From Peptoniphilus lacydonensis (GTDB taxonomy: Bacteria > Bacillota > Clostridia > Tissierellales > Peptoniphilaceae), in NCBI RefSeq assembly GCF_900106515.1, contig NZ_FNWF01000002.1:30001-94000 (forward strand): 64,000 nucleotides of DNA, given 5' to 3'. How positions within the stretch are numbered: position 1 is the stretch's first letter; each line of letters starts with the position of its first letter. The notes under the pieces were generated by a model that saw only the letters and a program-made list of their open reading frames with translations, ran no database searches and was not told the DNA's origin. Shown piece by piece: positions 33,862 through 43,525 of this stretch. The translations under genes and the position numbers were made by a program.

Positions 33862-34065
33862 ATGAAAAAAGGAATTCATCCAGATTATAAAGAAGCTACT
33901 GTAACTTGTGCTTGTGGAAATACTTTTAAAACAGGATCTGTTAAAGAAGATTTAAAAGTTGAAATTTGTTCAGCTTGTCATCCTTTCTTTACAGGAAAGC
34001 AAAAACTCTCTGATCATGGCGGAAGAATTGAAAAATTCAACAACAGATATAAGAGAAATAAATGA
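33862..34065 (+). CDS. rpmE: 50S ribosomal protein L31
   Basis: 67 residues. The zinc-binding form: cysteines in CACGNTF and [11 protein letters not shown] match the C+ type of L31. [16 protein letters not shown] and [20 protein letters not shown] are canonical. Sits on the central protuberance of the large subunit. It has its own promoter and a strong terminator. Confidence 0.97.
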   Translation: MKKGIHPDYKEATVTCACGNTFKTGSVKEDLKVEICSACHPFFTGKQKLSDHGGRIEKFNNRYKRNK

Positions 34066-34070
34066 CGATG

Positions 34071-34095
34071 AGGTTAGCCAGGCTAACCTTTTTTA
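34071..34095 (+). terminator. Intrinsic terminator after rpmE
   Basis: AGGTTAGCC (34071-34079), one base, GGCTAACCT (34081-34089), then six T. A compact strong stem. Confidence 0.85.
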
Positions 34096-34107
34096 TTACA
34101 AAAAATT

Positions 34108-34938
34108 ATGAAAATTAAAGAAGCCTTACTAAAGGGTAAAATTTATTTAAAAAATTCAAATTATACTTATCCACTATATGAAACGAGAAAAATTTTATCT
34201 GAATTATTAAAAAAAGATTTGTCGTATTTAATTTCACATGATGATGAATATTTAGAAAGGAATATTGAAAGAAAATATTTTGAGATTTTAAAAAAAAGAG
34301 AAGAAGGAGTTCCCCTCCAATATATTTTAGGTTATGAAGCTTTTTTTGGTAGAAATTTTAATGTTTTAGAAAATGTATTGATACCAAGACAGGATACAGA
34401 AATTTCTGTTGAAGTAATTCTTAATATTTTGAAAAAGTATAAAATTAGAAATATGTTAGAGATTGGGACGGGAACTGGAATTGTTGGTATAACTATTGAT
34501 TTAGAAAGTGAAGTTGAAGTAACGGCAACTGACATAAGTGATTATGCAATTAAAAATGCAAAAATTAATAAAGATAAATTAGATTCAAAAGTTAAAATAA
34601 TAAAAAGTGATTTATTTGACAATGTTTGTGAAAAATATGATTTAATATATTCTAACCCACCTTATATAAAAACAAGAGAAATTGATAAATTGCAAATTGA
34701 GGTGAAAGATCACGAACCAAGACTTGCACTAGATGGGGGAGAAGATGGACTTTATTTTTATAAAAAAATAATAAGAGAAGCTCCAGATTATTTGAATAAA
34801 AATGGATTTTTGATTTTTGAAATAGGTTATGACGAAACAGAAGAAATTTATAAATTAATGAATTATAAATTTGATTTAAAAGTTTATAAAGATTTAGGTA
34901 ATTTAGATAGAGTAATAGTTGGACAGTTAAAAAAATAG
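34108..34938 (+). CDS. prmC: Release factor glutamine methyltransferase
   Basis: 276 residues. Methylates the Gln of the GGQ motif in release factors. N-terminal helical domain (about 1-75) and SAM domain with [11 protein letters not shown] (about 115-125) and the NPPY motif [12 protein letters not shown] (about 182-193). [15 protein letters not shown] and LIPRQDTE are family marks. It lies 8 bases before prfA, its substrate gene, the usual arrangement. No clear SD. Confidence 0.95.
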   Translation: MKIKEALLKGKIYLKNSNYTYPLYETRKILSELLKKDLSYLISHDDEYLERNIERKYFEILKKREEGVPLQYILGYEAFFGRNFNVLENVLIPRQDTEISVEVILNILKKYKIRNMLEIGTGTGIVGITIDLESEVEVTATDISDYAIKNAKINKDKLDSKVKIIKSDLFDNVCEKYDLIYSNPPYIKTREIDKLQIEVKDHEPRLALDGGEDGLYFYKKIIREAPDYLNKNGFLIFEIGYDETEEIYKLMNYKFDLKVYKDLGNLDRVIVGQLKK

Positions 34939-34946
34939 GAGAAATT

Positions 34947-36014
34947 ATGTACGAAAAACTTTCAATTTTTGAAGAAAAATTGCTAGAACTTGAAAAAGAT
35001 TTAAGCGATGTTAATATTATTAATGATTCCAAATTATATCAACAAAAAGCTATTGAACATGCGGAAATAGAACCTATTGTAGCAAAGTATAGAGAATACA
35101 AAAAAACTTTAGAAGTTTTAAATGAAAACAAAGAATTGATTAAAGAAAAATTAGATGATGAATTTAAAGATTTAGTTAGAGAAGAAATAAATGAAGGGAA
35201 TAAAAAAGTTGAAGATTTAGAAAATGATTTAAAAATTTTACTTATTCCAAAAGATAAAAATGACAGCAAAAATGTAATGGTAGAAATTCGTGCTGGTGCA
35301 GGAGGAGATGAAGCTGCACTTTTTGCTGGTGTTTTGTATAGACAATATGTAAGATATGCTGAAAGATGTGGATTTAAAGTAGAAACAATTTCTTCAAATG
35401 AAATAGGAATTGGTGGCTTTAAAGAAGTTGTCTTTATGATTATTGGAAGAGGCGCTTATTCAAGATTAAAATATGAATCAGGTGTTCATCGAGTTCAAAG
35501 AGTTCCTGAAACAGAAAGTGGTGGAAGAATTCACACTTCAACTGCTACTGTTGCTGTTTTGCCTGAAGCTGAAGATGTAGATATAGAAATCGACCCAACT
35601 GAAATAAAATTTGATGTATTTCGTGCATCAGGAAATGGAGGACAATGTGTAAACACAACAGATTCAGCAGTTAGACTTACACATATACCAACAGGTATTG
35701 TAATTTCATGTCAAGATGAAAAATCTCAACTTAGAAATAAAGAAAAGGCTATGAAACTTTTAAGATCGAAACTATATGATTTAAAGCTTCAAGAACAAAA
35801 TGAAAAAGAATCCATGGAAAGATCTTCTCAAATAGGGTCTGGTGATAGATCAGAAAGAATAAGAACTTATAATTATCCTCAAGGCAGGGTCACAGATCAT
35901 AGAATTAATTTTACATCTCACAGAATTGATGCAATTAATGATGGAGATTTAGATGAAATAATTGACGCACTTATAACATACGATCAGACACAAAAAATTG
36001 AGAATATTGATTAA
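34947..36014 (+). CDS. prfA: Peptide chain release factor 1
   Basis: 355 residues. Recognises UAA and UAG and releases the peptide. The GGQ loop is in [18 protein letters not shown]. The usual His or Ser after GGQ is Cys here, a tolerated change. The anticodon region is near [23 protein letters not shown] and DHRINF complete the family. SD TAGGAGA before ATG. PrmC upstream should methylate Gln of GGQ. Confidence 0.96.
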   Translation: MYEKLSIFEEKLLELEKDLSDVNIINDSKLYQQKAIEHAEIEPIVAKYREYKKTLEVLNENKELIKEKLDDEFKDLVREEINEGNKKVEDLENDLKILLIPKDKNDSKNVMVEIRAGAGGDEAALFAGVLYRQYVRYAERCGFKVETISSNEIGIGGFKEVVFMIIGRGAYSRLKYESGVHRVQRVPETESGGRIHTSTATVAVLPEAEDVDIEIDPTEIKFDVFRASGNGGQCVNTTDSAVRLTHIPTGIVISCQDEKSQLRNKEKAMKLLRSKLYDLKLQEQNEKESMERSSQIGSGDRSERIRTYNYPQGRVTDHRINFTSHRIDAINDGDLDEIIDALITYDQTQKIENID

Positions 36015-36054
36015 AATGCAATTAATAAAAATATATTTATTTAGTGTAAATATT

Positions 36055-36082
36055 TGATTTTTCATAAATAATACTCTATAAT
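36055..36082 (+). promoter_or_regulatory. Promoter of the rubrerythrin gene
   Basis: TTGATT (36055-36060), 16 bases, TATAAT (36077-36082). The sequence around the -10 and start resembles a PerR box only loosely (TATAAT, one base, ATAGTTG), so peroxide control is not claimed. Confidence 0.6.
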
Positions 36083-36124
36083 GATAGTTGTAATTTTATT
36101 ATTAAATTTAATGGGGGTAATATT

Positions 36125-36667
36125 ATGAATCAAATGACAAGTAGCAATTTAAGATCAGCATTTGGAGGAGAATCTCAAGCACGTAATAGATATAATATTT
36201 GGGGTGATGTGGCTGAAAAAGATGGTTTTAAAAATGTAAAAAGACTTTTTGACGCAACATCTGATGCAGAAAGAATTCACGCATCTCTTCACTTTAATGC
36301 TCTTAAAGACGAATCTGGAGATTTTGCAGTAACTTCAATGGCTGGGTTTGGTATTAACAGCACTTCTGAAAATCTTGAAGCTGCGAAGAATGGAGAAATT
36401 TTTGAATCAACTCAAATGTATCCTGCTTTCATTGCAGTAGCAGAAATGCAAGGAGAAAAAGAAGCTGTTAAAGCAATGAAATTTGCAACTGCTGCTGAAG
36501 AAGTTCACGCTAAAAGATTCCAAGCTGCAAAAGATGCAGTAGATCAAGGAAAAGACCTTGATGTAGAAAAGATTTTTCTTTGCCCAGTATGTGGATATAT
36601 TACATTTGAAGATGAAGAAAAATGCCCAATTTGTGGATGTGCAGGAAGCAAATTTGTTGCTTATTAA
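36125..36667 (+). CDS. rbr: Rubrerythrin
   Basis: 180 residues. Reduces hydrogen peroxide in anaerobes. The N-terminal ferritin-like four-helix domain (about 1-140) has diiron ligands in GGESQARNRY (Glu) and AAEEVHAKRF (Glu, His). The C-terminal rubredoxin-like centre has LCPVCGYITFEDEEKCPIC (about 152-170). Own promoter and terminator. Confirms an anaerobic or microaerophilic life. Confidence 0.95.
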   Translation: MNQMTSSNLRSAFGGESQARNRYNIWGDVAEKDGFKNVKRLFDATSDAERIHASLHFNALKDESGDFAVTSMAGFGINSTSENLEAAKNGEIFESTQMYPAFIAVAEMQGEKEAVKAMKFATAAEEVHAKRFQAAKDAVDQGKDLDVEKIFLCPVCGYITFEDEEKCPICGCAGSKFVAY

Positions 36668-36683
36668 TTTTTGTTAAATGAAA

Positions 36684-36710
36684 GTCTCTCCGAAAGGGGA
36701 GATTTTTTTT
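36684..36710 (+). terminator. Intrinsic terminator after rubrerythrin
   Basis: GTCTCTCC, loop GAAA, GGGGAGAT, then eight T to 36710. Strong GNRA-looped stem. Confidence 0.88.
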
Positions 36711-37097
36711 AATTTGAAAATTTCACATAATACTTTTAGAAAATAGTTTAGTAATTTTTTGTAGTTATATTTTACTTTTTATTAAGATTGTATATGTCAT
36801 AGATCGAATAAGTATGTTTTTAATATAAGATTTTTATAAATTATATTATATATTATTAAATTTTCATAGAATCTAAGATTTTTATAAATGTATTTTAAAT
36901 ATAAGTTATCCACTTAAGGAAAATCAAAAAGAAAGTTGTAATTAAACATCTTTAAACAAAATATTGATAATTTTAATATCCTGTGGTATACTTTTATCCG
37001 GTAACTAATACACACATTTTTTAATAGTAAAAGAGTTGCTACAATGGTCCTTTTACTAGATGATAAAAATGGAGGAAAAAACACGGAGGTGGCTTAA
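36711..37097 (+). promoter_or_regulatory. AT-rich spacer with rpsB promoter and leader hairpin
   Basis: The left part (36711-36960) holds nothing I can support. The promoter is TTGATA (36964-36969), 17 bases, TATACT (36987-36992) with the extended -10 TGG before it. The leader then forms TAGTAAAAG (37025-37033) with CTTTTACTA (37050-37058), nine perfect pairs, before the rpsB SD GGAGG. A leader hairpin of this kind could be an r-protein S2 binding site for feedback control (inference). Confidence 0.65.
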
Positions 37098-37886
37098 ATG
37101 TCAGTAATTTCAATGAAAAATTTATTAGAAGCTGGTGTTCACTTTGGACATCAAACTAGAAGATGGAACCCTAAAATGAAGAGATTTATATTTACCGAAA
37201 GAAATGGTATTTATATAATTGATCTTCAAAAAACTGTAAAAAAAGTAGAAGAAGCCTATGATTTTGTAAGAGAAGTTGCAGCTGATGGCGGAGAAGTTCT
37301 TTTTGTTGGTACAAAAAAACAAGCTCAAGATGCAATTGAAAAAGAAGCTACAAAATGTGGAATGCCTTACATTAATCAAAGATGGTTGGGTGGTCTACTA
37401 ACTAACTACAAAACTATTAAGAAGAGAATAGATAGACTATATCAACTATATGAAATGGAAGAAAATGGAACTTTTGAGGTTTTACCTAAAAAAGAAGTTG
37501 CTCAATTACTTCATGAGAGAGAAAAACTTGAAAAATTCTTAGGCGGAATTAAAGAAATGAATGGTATGCCTAAAGCTCTATTTGTTGTAGATCCTAAGAA
37601 AGAAAGAATTGCAGTTAAAGAAGCTCATATTTTAGGAATTCCAGTTATTGGTATTGTCGATACAAATTGTGACCCTGATGAAGTGGATATTCCAATCCCA
37701 GGAAATGATGACGCTATTAGAGCAGTAAAACTTATTACTGAAACTATTTCAAATGCCGTTATTGAAGGAAAACAAGGCAGTCAAATTGAAGATAGCGATA
37801 ATGATGATTATGATGAATCCACTCAAGAAGTTTCTGAAGAATCTAAAGAAACTGTTGATGATGAAAAATCAATTATAGAAGAGTAA
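37098..37886 (+). CDS. rpsB: 30S ribosomal protein S2
   Basis: 262 residues. Starts [20 protein letters not shown]; family signature [11 protein letters not shown] and [13 protein letters not shown] present. The last 40 residues form an acidic tail ([17 protein letters not shown]), longer than in model species. AGGTGGC SD. First of the rpsB-tsf-pyrH-frr operon, with a terminator-like hairpin before tsf that may reduce downstream expression. Confidence 0.97.
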   Translation: MSVISMKNLLEAGVHFGHQTRRWNPKMKRFIFTERNGIYIIDLQKTVKKVEEAYDFVREVAADGGEVLFVGTKKQAQDAIEKEATKCGMPYINQRWLGGLLTNYKTIKKRIDRLYQLYEMEENGTFEVLPKKEVAQLLHEREKLEKFLGGIKEMNGMPKALFVVDPKKERIAVKEAHILGIPVIGIVDTNCDPDEVDIPIPGNDDAIRAVKLITETISNAVIEGKQGSQIEDSDNDDYDESTQEVSEESKETVDDEKSIIEE

Positions 37887-37896
37887 GAGATATTTC

Positions 37897-37934
37897 GAGA
37901 GTTCTAAAGTAATCCTTTAAAACTCTCTTTTTTT
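37897..37934 (+). terminator. Hairpin attenuator between rpsB and tsf
   Basis: GAGAGTT (37897-37903) pairs with AACTCTC (37921-37927), extended inward by AAAG with CTTT, then seven T. A terminator in form inside an operon. Confidence 0.7.
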
Positions 37935-37958
37935 AAAATAAATAAGGAGTGAATAAAA

Positions 37959-38603
37959 ATGGCTATAACAGCAGCATTAGTTAAGGAATTAAGAGAAAAA
38001 ACTGGAGCAGGAATGATGGATTGCAAGAAAGCTCTTTCAGAAACTAAAGGAGATATGGACAAGGCAGTTGATTTTTTAAGAGAAAAAGGACTTGCTTCTG
38101 TTGCAAAGAAATCTTCAAGAATTGCTTCTGAAGGTATAGTAGATTCATATATTCATGGAGGAAGAATTGGAGTTCTTGTTGAAGTTAACTCTGAAACTGA
38201 TTTCGTTGCTAAAAATGAAGAATTTAAAACTTTTGTAAGAGATATCGCTATGCAAATTGCAGCAGTTAATCCAAAATATGTTAGTCGTGAAGAAGTGCCA
38301 GCTGAAGAAGTTGAACACGAAAGAAAAGTTTTAACTGAACAAGCTAAAAGTGAAAATAAACCTGATCATATAATTGAAAAAATGGTTGAAGGTAGACTTG
38401 AAAAGTTTTACGAAGAAATATGTCTTTTAGATCAAGATTTTATCAAAGATTCAGACAAGAAAATTAGAGATATTTTAAATGATTTAATTGCAAAAATTGG
38501 AGAAAACATTAAAATTAGAAGATTTGTTAGATTTGAAGTCGGAGAAGGTCTAGAAAAAAGAGAAGAAGATTTTGCAGAAGAAGTTGCAAAACAAATAGGA
38601 TAA
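37959..38603 (+). CDS. tsf: Elongation factor Ts
   Basis: 214 residues, a short form (Bacillus and E. coli have about 280-295), as in other clostridia and Thermus. N-terminal UBA-like domain [20 protein letters not shown]. The core has [15 protein letters not shown]. It restores EF-Tu to the GTP form. SD AAGGAGTGA. In the usual place after rpsB. Confidence 0.96.
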   Translation: MAITAALVKELREKTGAGMMDCKKALSETKGDMDKAVDFLREKGLASVAKKSSRIASEGIVDSYIHGGRIGVLVEVNSETDFVAKNEEFKTFVRDIAMQIAAVNPKYVSREEVPAEEVEHERKVLTEQAKSENKPDHIIEKMVEGRLEKFYEEICLLDQDFIKDSDKKIRDILNDLIAKIGENIKIRRFVRFEVGEGLEKREEDFAEEVAKQIG

Positions 38604-38620
38604 CAAATTGGAGAAGTAAA

Positions 38621-39325
38621 ATGCCAAATTATAAGAGAATAATTCTAAAATTAAGTGGAGAGGCTTTGGCAGGATCTAATTCTGTTGGAATTGATATGGA
38701 GTATATCAATTTAATTGCTAAACAAGTTAAAAAAATTTATGAATTAGGTGTTGAAACTGGTATTGTTGTAGGTGGCGGTAACTTTTGGAGAGGACGCGAT
38801 GAAAACAATATTGACAGAGCAACGTCTGATTACATGGGAATGTTAGGTACTGTAATGAATGCATTGGCGTTACAGGATTCTTTGGAAAAATTAGGCGTTA
38901 TTACTCGAGTACAAACTGCTATTGATATGAAACAAGTTGCAGAACCATATATTAGAAGACGTGCTATTAGACATCTGGAAAAAGGACGAGTTGTTATTTT
39001 TTCAGCTGGAGTTGGAAATCCTTATTTTTCAACTGATACTGCTGCTGCTCTTAGGGCTGCTGAGATAGATGCTGATGTGATTTTACTTGCAAAGAAAGGT
39101 GTAGATGGAGTATATGATTCTGATCCTAATTTGAATTCCGATGCTAAAAAGTATAGCAACTTAAGTTATAGAGAAATCTTAAATCAAAATTTAAAAATCA
39201 TGGACGGTACAGCAACTACATTATGTATGGATAATGATATTCCTCTAATAGTTTTTGGAATTGATGAAGAAGATGCTATGTATAAAGTTGTCTGTGGCGA
39301 AAATATTGGTACTAATATTAAATAG
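38621..39325 (+). CDS. pyrH: Uridylate kinase
   Basis: 234 residues. Converts UMP to UDP for RNA and cell-wall precursor synthesis. N-terminal ATP loop [17 protein letters not shown] and [25 protein letters not shown] is the nucleotide part. Hexameric and allosteric in the family. SD GGAGAAG, 18 bases after tsf. The operon order tsf-pyrH-frr is standard in bacteria. Confidence 0.96.
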   Translation: MPNYKRIILKLSGEALAGSNSVGIDMEYINLIAKQVKKIYELGVETGIVVGGGNFWRGRDENNIDRATSDYMGMLGTVMNALALQDSLEKLGVITRVQTAIDMKQVAEPYIRRRAIRHLEKGRVVIFSAGVGNPYFSTDTAAALRAAEIDADVILLAKKGVDGVYDSDPNLNSDAKKYSNLSYREILNQNLKIMDGTATTLCMDNDIPLIVFGIDEEDAMYKVVCGENIGTNIK

Positions 39326-39334
39326 GAGGATATT

Positions 39335-39892
39335 ATGATATCTGATCTAAAAAAGAATACTGAGTCCAGAATGCAAAAATCTGTTAGCTCTTTATCTGAA
39401 TCTCTTCAATCGATAAGGGCAGGACGTGCTAATACGAGTTTATTAGACAAAATTTTTGTTGATTATTATGGACAACAAACCCCACTTAATCAAGTTGCAA
39501 GTCTTTCTGCTCCAGAGCCAAGACTTCTAGCCATTCAACCCTGGGATGCAAATTTAATTCCTGATATTGAAAAGGCTATTTTAAAGTCTGATTTAGGTAT
39601 AACTCCTTCAAATGATGGAAAAGTTATTAGACTTGTCATTCCTCAGTTAACTGAAGAAAGAAGAAAAGATCTCACAAAATTAGTTGGAAAAGATGCTGAA
39701 GAAGCTAAGGTTTCTGTTAGAAATATTAGAAGAGATGCCATGGAAGATATTAAAAAAGCTGAAAAGGCAAAAGAAATTTCTGAAGATGACAAGGTTTCCT
39801 TTGAAGAAGATATTCAAAAGCTAACTGATAAATATATAAAAGAAATAGATAAAGTAGCAGAAAGCAAAGAAAAAGAACTTATGGAAATTTGA
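39335..39892 (+). CDS. frr: Ribosome recycling factor
   Basis: 185 residues, standard length. [13 protein letters not shown] and [13 protein letters not shown] are classic; three-helix bundle with long C-terminal coiled part (about 105-185). Splits ribosomes after termination with EF-G. SD TAGGAGG. A strong terminator follows before uppS, closing the rpsB operon. Confidence 0.96.
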   Translation: MISDLKKNTESRMQKSVSSLSESLQSIRAGRANTSLLDKIFVDYYGQQTPLNQVASLSAPEPRLLAIQPWDANLIPDIEKAILKSDLGITPSNDGKVIRLVIPQLTEERRKDLTKLVGKDAEEAKVSVRNIRRDAMEDIKKAEKAKEISEDDKVSFEEDIQKLTDKYIKEIDKVAESKEKELMEI

Positions 39893-39896
39893 TTTT

Positions 39897-39928
39897 TAGC
39901 CTTAGATTATTCTAAGGCTATTTTTTTT
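39897..39928 (+). terminator. Intrinsic terminator after frr
   Basis: TAGCCTTAGA (39897-39906), loop TTAT, TCTAAGGCTA (39911-39920), then eight T. The uppS SD (GAGGAG) starts immediately after, so uppS depends on read-through or an unseen promoter. Confidence 0.88.
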
Positions 39929-39938
39929 GAGGAGTTTT

Positions 39939-40664
39939 ATGAATTATTACAATAGATTAGACTTAGATAGAATCCCTAGACATGTTGGAATAATAATGGA
40001 TGGCAATGGTAGATGGGCAAAAAAACGAAATATGCCAAGAACTCTCGGGCACAAAGAGGGAGCAAAAAGAGTGGTAGATATTGTAGAAACGGCTTATAAT
40101 TTAAATATTAAATCATTAACTCTATATGCATTTTCTACTGAAAATTGGAAAAGACCGGAAGAAGAAATATCTAAATTAATGGATTTACTTGCATTTTATA
40201 TAAAAACTCAACTTCAAAGAATAAAGAAAAATAATATTAAAATTAATGTTTTAGGAGATTATAATGTCTTTCCTGAATTAATTGTAAAACTAATTGAAGA
40301 TGCATTGCAGGAAACAAAATCAAATGATAAAATGATACTAAATATTGCTCTTAATTATGGTGGACAAAGTGAAATAGTTCGAGCTACGAAAAATATCGTG
40401 AAAGATATTTTAAACGAAAATATTTTATTAGAGGATATTAACACTCAAAGTTTTAAAAATTATTTGTATACAAAAGGTCAAGATGATCTTGATTTGCTTA
40501 TAAGACCAAGTGGAGAATTGAGAGTGTCAAATTTTTTATTATATCAATTAGCTTATAGTGAATTTTATTTTTCTAATGTTTTATGGCCTGATTTTAATGA
40601 GTATGAATTTTATAAAGCTATTTATGATTTTCAAAATAGAAATAGAAGATATGGAGGTCTATAA
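39939..40664 (+). CDS. uppS: Isoprenyl (undecaprenyl diphosphate) transferase
   Basis: 241 residues from ATG 39939 with GAGGAG just after the terminator T-run; TTG 39927 is rejected. Builds the C55 carrier lipid from the isoprenoids made by the MEP pathway. The catalytic Asp21 is in MDGNGRWAKK, the FPP site in TLGHKEG, and RPSGELRVSNFLL closes the pocket. Next gene is cdsA, 2 bases after the stop. Confidence 0.95.
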   Translation: MNYYNRLDLDRIPRHVGIIMDGNGRWAKKRNMPRTLGHKEGAKRVVDIVETAYNLNIKSLTLYAFSTENWKRPEEEISKLMDLLAFYIKTQLQRIKKNNIKINVLGDYNVFPELIVKLIEDALQETKSNDKMILNIALNYGGQSEIVRATKNIVKDILNENILLEDINTQSFKNYLYTKGQDDLDLLIRPSGELRVSNFLLYQLAYSEFYFSNVLWPDFNEYEFYKAIYDFQNRNRRYGGL

Positions 40665-40665
40665 T

Positions 40666-41448
40666 TTGACAGATTTGAAAAAAAGAGTTACTACTGGAGT
40701 AGTTGGCATTTTACTTTTAATTTTAATTTTTTGTATAGGTTTAAATGCGGTAAAAGTTTTTATATTATTATTGACACTTGAAGCTATAAGAGAGCTTTAT
40801 AATGCGTTTTTAAAAAAGGGGATTAAATTATTTTTGCCAATTTTATTTTTTGGAGCATTAATTACTTTTTTATGTACTTACTTTAATTTAAATTTAGTTT
40901 ATGCTCTTATTATTTATTTTGTAGTAAATTCAGTGTTTTCTATAATTATAGAAGATTATAGTGTTGAAAATTATTTATATACAAGTTTTTCTTATTTTTA
41001 TGCTGTGTTTATGCTTAATGTTTTGGCAAGTATTAATGATATTTATTTAATTATTTCAGCATTTGTAATTTCGTTTTCCACTGATACTTTTGCCTATTTT
41101 GTGGGGTCAACATTTGGCAAGCATAAATTAATAGAAAGAATTAGTCCCAATAAATCTGTTGAAGGCTCAATAGGTGGAACTGTATTTGCACTTATTATCA
41201 CTTCTATTTATTTTATTTTGATGAATAAATATATTACAAATTATAATATTGATTTTTTTGTTATTTTAATTATATTGATATCATCTATTTCAGGACAATT
41301 TGGAGATTTATTTGCCTCTAAATTAAAAAGATATGTAGATACTAAAGATTATGCACAAATTTTACCTGGGCATGGAGGTGTTCTTGATAGGTTCGACAGT
41401 TTGATTTTTATTAGTCCTTTTATTTTTATTTTATATAATATTATCTGA
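40666..41448 (+). CDS. cdsA: Phosphatidate cytidylyltransferase
   Basis: 260 residues from TTG 40666 (SD TGGAGGT at 40652). Makes CDP-diacylglycerol for phospholipids. About eight membrane helices. The family end SFSTDTFAYFVGSTFGKHKL, with SPNKSVEGSIGG and GQFGDLFASKLKRY, LPGHGGVLDRFDSL, is complete. Membrane protein. Directly followed by rseP; the dxr gene that usually stands here is missing. Confidence 0.93.
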   Translation: MTDLKKRVTTGVVGILLLILIFCIGLNAVKVFILLLTLEAIRELYNAFLKKGIKLFLPILFFGALITFLCTYFNLNLVYALIIYFVVNSVFSIIIEDYSVENYLYTSFSYFYAVFMLNVLASINDIYLIISAFVISFSTDTFAYFVGSTFGKHKLIERISPNKSVEGSIGGTVFALIITSIYFILMNKYITNYNIDFFVILIILISSISGQFGDLFASKLKRYVDTKDYAQILPGHGGVLDRFDSLIFISPFIFILYNII

Positions 41449-41458
41449 GGGAGGAATA

Positions 41459-42469
41459 ATGGTTACTTTAATAAGTTCAGTTATAGTTTTTCTTCTAGTA
41501 GTAATGCTTCATGAATTTGGACATTTTACAGTTGCGAAATTATCTGGAATAAAAGTAAACGAATTTTCAATTGGCATGGGTCCCAAAGTTTTTCAAAAAG
41601 AAAAAAAGGAAACCACTTATAGTTTAAGAGCTCTTCCAGTTGGAGGATATGTTGCAATGGAAGGAGAAGAAGAAAATTCTGATGATCCTAGATCTTTTGA
41701 CAATGCAACTATTTCAAAACGTATAGCAGTTGTTTTGGCGGGAGCTTTTATGAATTTTGTTTTGGGATTTTTAGCTTTTACAATAATTTTTTTCATCGTT
41801 GGATATGGATCGAATGAGATCGATAATGTAATAGATAATTCTCCAGCTATGATTGCAGGTTTAGAAAATAAAGATAAAATATTAAGTGTAAATAGTCTTA
41901 AAGTGGATGATATATATGATATAAATTCTATAGTTTCAGCTAGTGATGGAAAAGAATTAAATTTTAAAATTTTAAGAAATGGAGAAGAAAAAGAAATTTT
42001 ATTAAAACCTAAATATTCAAATGAAAGTAAGAGATATATTATAGGAATAACTGCGAAACTTGAGCATTCCTTTTTTAAGTCAATTGAACTTGGCGCTAAA
42101 AGGACTTTTGAAGTAGCAGGAATAATTTTAAAAAGTCTAAAGATGATATTTGATGGTTCTTTTAAGGTGGAATACTTGTCTGGTCCTGTGGGTGTAGTCC
42201 AAATGATTGGATCAGAATCCTCAAAGGGTTTTTTATATTTTTTACAAATTTTAGCTTTAATTTCAATTAATTTAGGTGTGTTTAATTTACTTCCTATTCC
42301 TGCACTTGATGGGGGAAAGTTTCTATTTTTAATTATTGAAGCTGTAAGAGGTAAACCAATTGATGAAAAAATAGAACAGAGGTTATCTCTAATTGGAATC
42401 AGTATTTTATTTAGTTTAATGATTTATGTGACGATTTTTAATGATATTGGAAGGTTGTTTAACAAATGA
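41459..42469 (+). CDS. rseP: RseP/YluC-type site-2 intramembrane protease
   Basis: 336 residues. Four membrane helices. HEFGH (His18, Glu19, His22) binds zinc; LLPIPALDGGKF near the C-terminus gives the Asp ligand. A PDZ domain (about 120-200, SPAMIAGLENKDKILSVN) regulates access. It cleaves membrane-bound anti-sigma factors or signal-peptide remnants. AGGGAGG SD. Overlaps ispG by four bases. Confidence 0.94.
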   Translation: MVTLISSVIVFLLVVMLHEFGHFTVAKLSGIKVNEFSIGMGPKVFQKEKKETTYSLRALPVGGYVAMEGEEENSDDPRSFDNATISKRIAVVLAGAFMNFVLGFLAFTIIFFIVGYGSNEIDNVIDNSPAMIAGLENKDKILSVNSLKVDDIYDINSIVSASDGKELNFKILRNGEEKEILLKPKYSNESKRYIIGITAKLEHSFFKSIELGAKRTFEVAGIILKSLKMIFDGSFKVEYLSGPVGVVQMIGSESSKGFLYFLQILALISINLGVFNLLPIPALDGGKFLFLIIEAVRGKPIDEKIEQRLSLIGISILFSLMIYVTIFNDIGRLFNK

Positions 42470-43521
42470 TAGAGAGAAGAAAAACTAAGAAAATTTATGT
42501 TGGAGATGTACCAATTGGAGGAAATTCTCCCATAACTATTCAGTCAATGACAAATACAGATACTAAAGACATAGATTCAACTGTTTTACAAATAAAAAAA
42601 TTAGAAGATGCTGGATGCGACATAATAAGAATAGCAGTTAATGATTTTGAAGACGCATTGGCACTTAAAGAAATAAAAAAATCAATAAAAATTCCTATAA
42701 TTTCAGACATTCAATTTGATTATAAACTAGCAATAAAAGCTGCCGAAAATCAAAGTGATGCAATAAGATTAAATCCAGGGAATATTGGAGATTCTTGGAA
42801 AATAAAAGAAGTAACTAACGTGTGCAAATTTTATGGAATCCCTATAAGAGTTGGAGTTAATTCAGGGTCTATAAAAAAAGAATTTTTACACAAATTTAAT
42901 GGTGTTAATGCATTATCTATTTGTTTAAGTGCTATGGAAGAAATCGAATTACTTGAAAAAAATAATTTTTACGATATAGCTGTATCTTTAAAAGCATCAA
43001 ATGTAAATCTAACAATAGAAAGTTATAGAAAATTTGCGGATATGTCCAATTACCCACTACATCTAGGAGTTACAGAAGCAGGGACGCCCAAAAATGGAAT
43101 AATTAAATCATCTATTGGCATTGGAACACTTCTATCAGAAGGTATAGGAGATACTATAAGAGTTTCTCTTACATCTGATCCAGTAGAAGAAGTTAAAACA
43201 GGTAAAGATATTTTAAAGGCACTTGATCTTAAAGAGGATGGCGTCGATTTGATTTCATGTCCTACTTGCGCAAGAACTAAGTTAGATTTGATTAGTATAG
43301 TAAATGCTGCTGAGAATAGACTTTACTCTATGGATAAAAATTTAAAAGTTGCTATAATGGGATGCCCTGTCAATGGACCTGGTGAAGCCAAAGAAGCTGA
43401 TATTGGTATTGCTGGAGGAAATGGAGAAGGAATTATTTTTAGAAAGGGAGAAATAATAAAAAAAGTTCCAGAAGAAAATTTATTAGAAGAACTTTTATCT
43501 GAAATAGAAAAGTTAGGGTGA
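42466..43521 (+). CDS. ispG: 4-hydroxy-3-methylbut-2-enyl diphosphate synthase
   Basis: 351 residues. Sixth step of the MEP pathway, an iron-sulfur enzyme. The TIM-barrel part starts PIGGNSPITIQSMTNTDTKD. The 4Fe-4S ligands are in ISCPTCARTK and IMGCPVNGPGEAKEAD. Together with ispD and ispF it shows this cell uses the MEP route. Start ATG overlaps the rseP stop. Oxygen-sensitive in the family, which suits an anaerobe. Confidence 0.95.
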   Translation: MIERRKTKKIYVGDVPIGGNSPITIQSMTNTDTKDIDSTVLQIKKLEDAGCDIIRIAVNDFEDALALKEIKKSIKIPIISDIQFDYKLAIKAAENQSDAIRLNPGNIGDSWKIKEVTNVCKFYGIPIRVGVNSGSIKKEFLHKFNGVNALSICLSAMEEIELLEKNNFYDIAVSLKASNVNLTIESYRKFADMSNYPLHLGVTEAGTPKNGIIKSSIGIGTLLSEGIGDTIRVSLTSDPVEEVKTGKDILKALDLKEDGVDLISCPTCARTKLDLISIVNAAENRLYSMDKNLKVAIMGCPVNGPGEAKEADIGIAGGNGEGIIFRKGEIIKKVPEENLLEELLSEIEKLG

Positions 43522-43525
43522 TAAT

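Noticed and set aside
35630-35660. GGQ followed by Cys in RF1 as a damaged release factor
   Set aside because: The residue after GGQ varies between release factors; the GGQ itself is intact.
36711-36960. Possible RNA gene or riboswitch upstream of rpsB
   Set aside because: Only AT-rich sequence with no stable stem or known motif.
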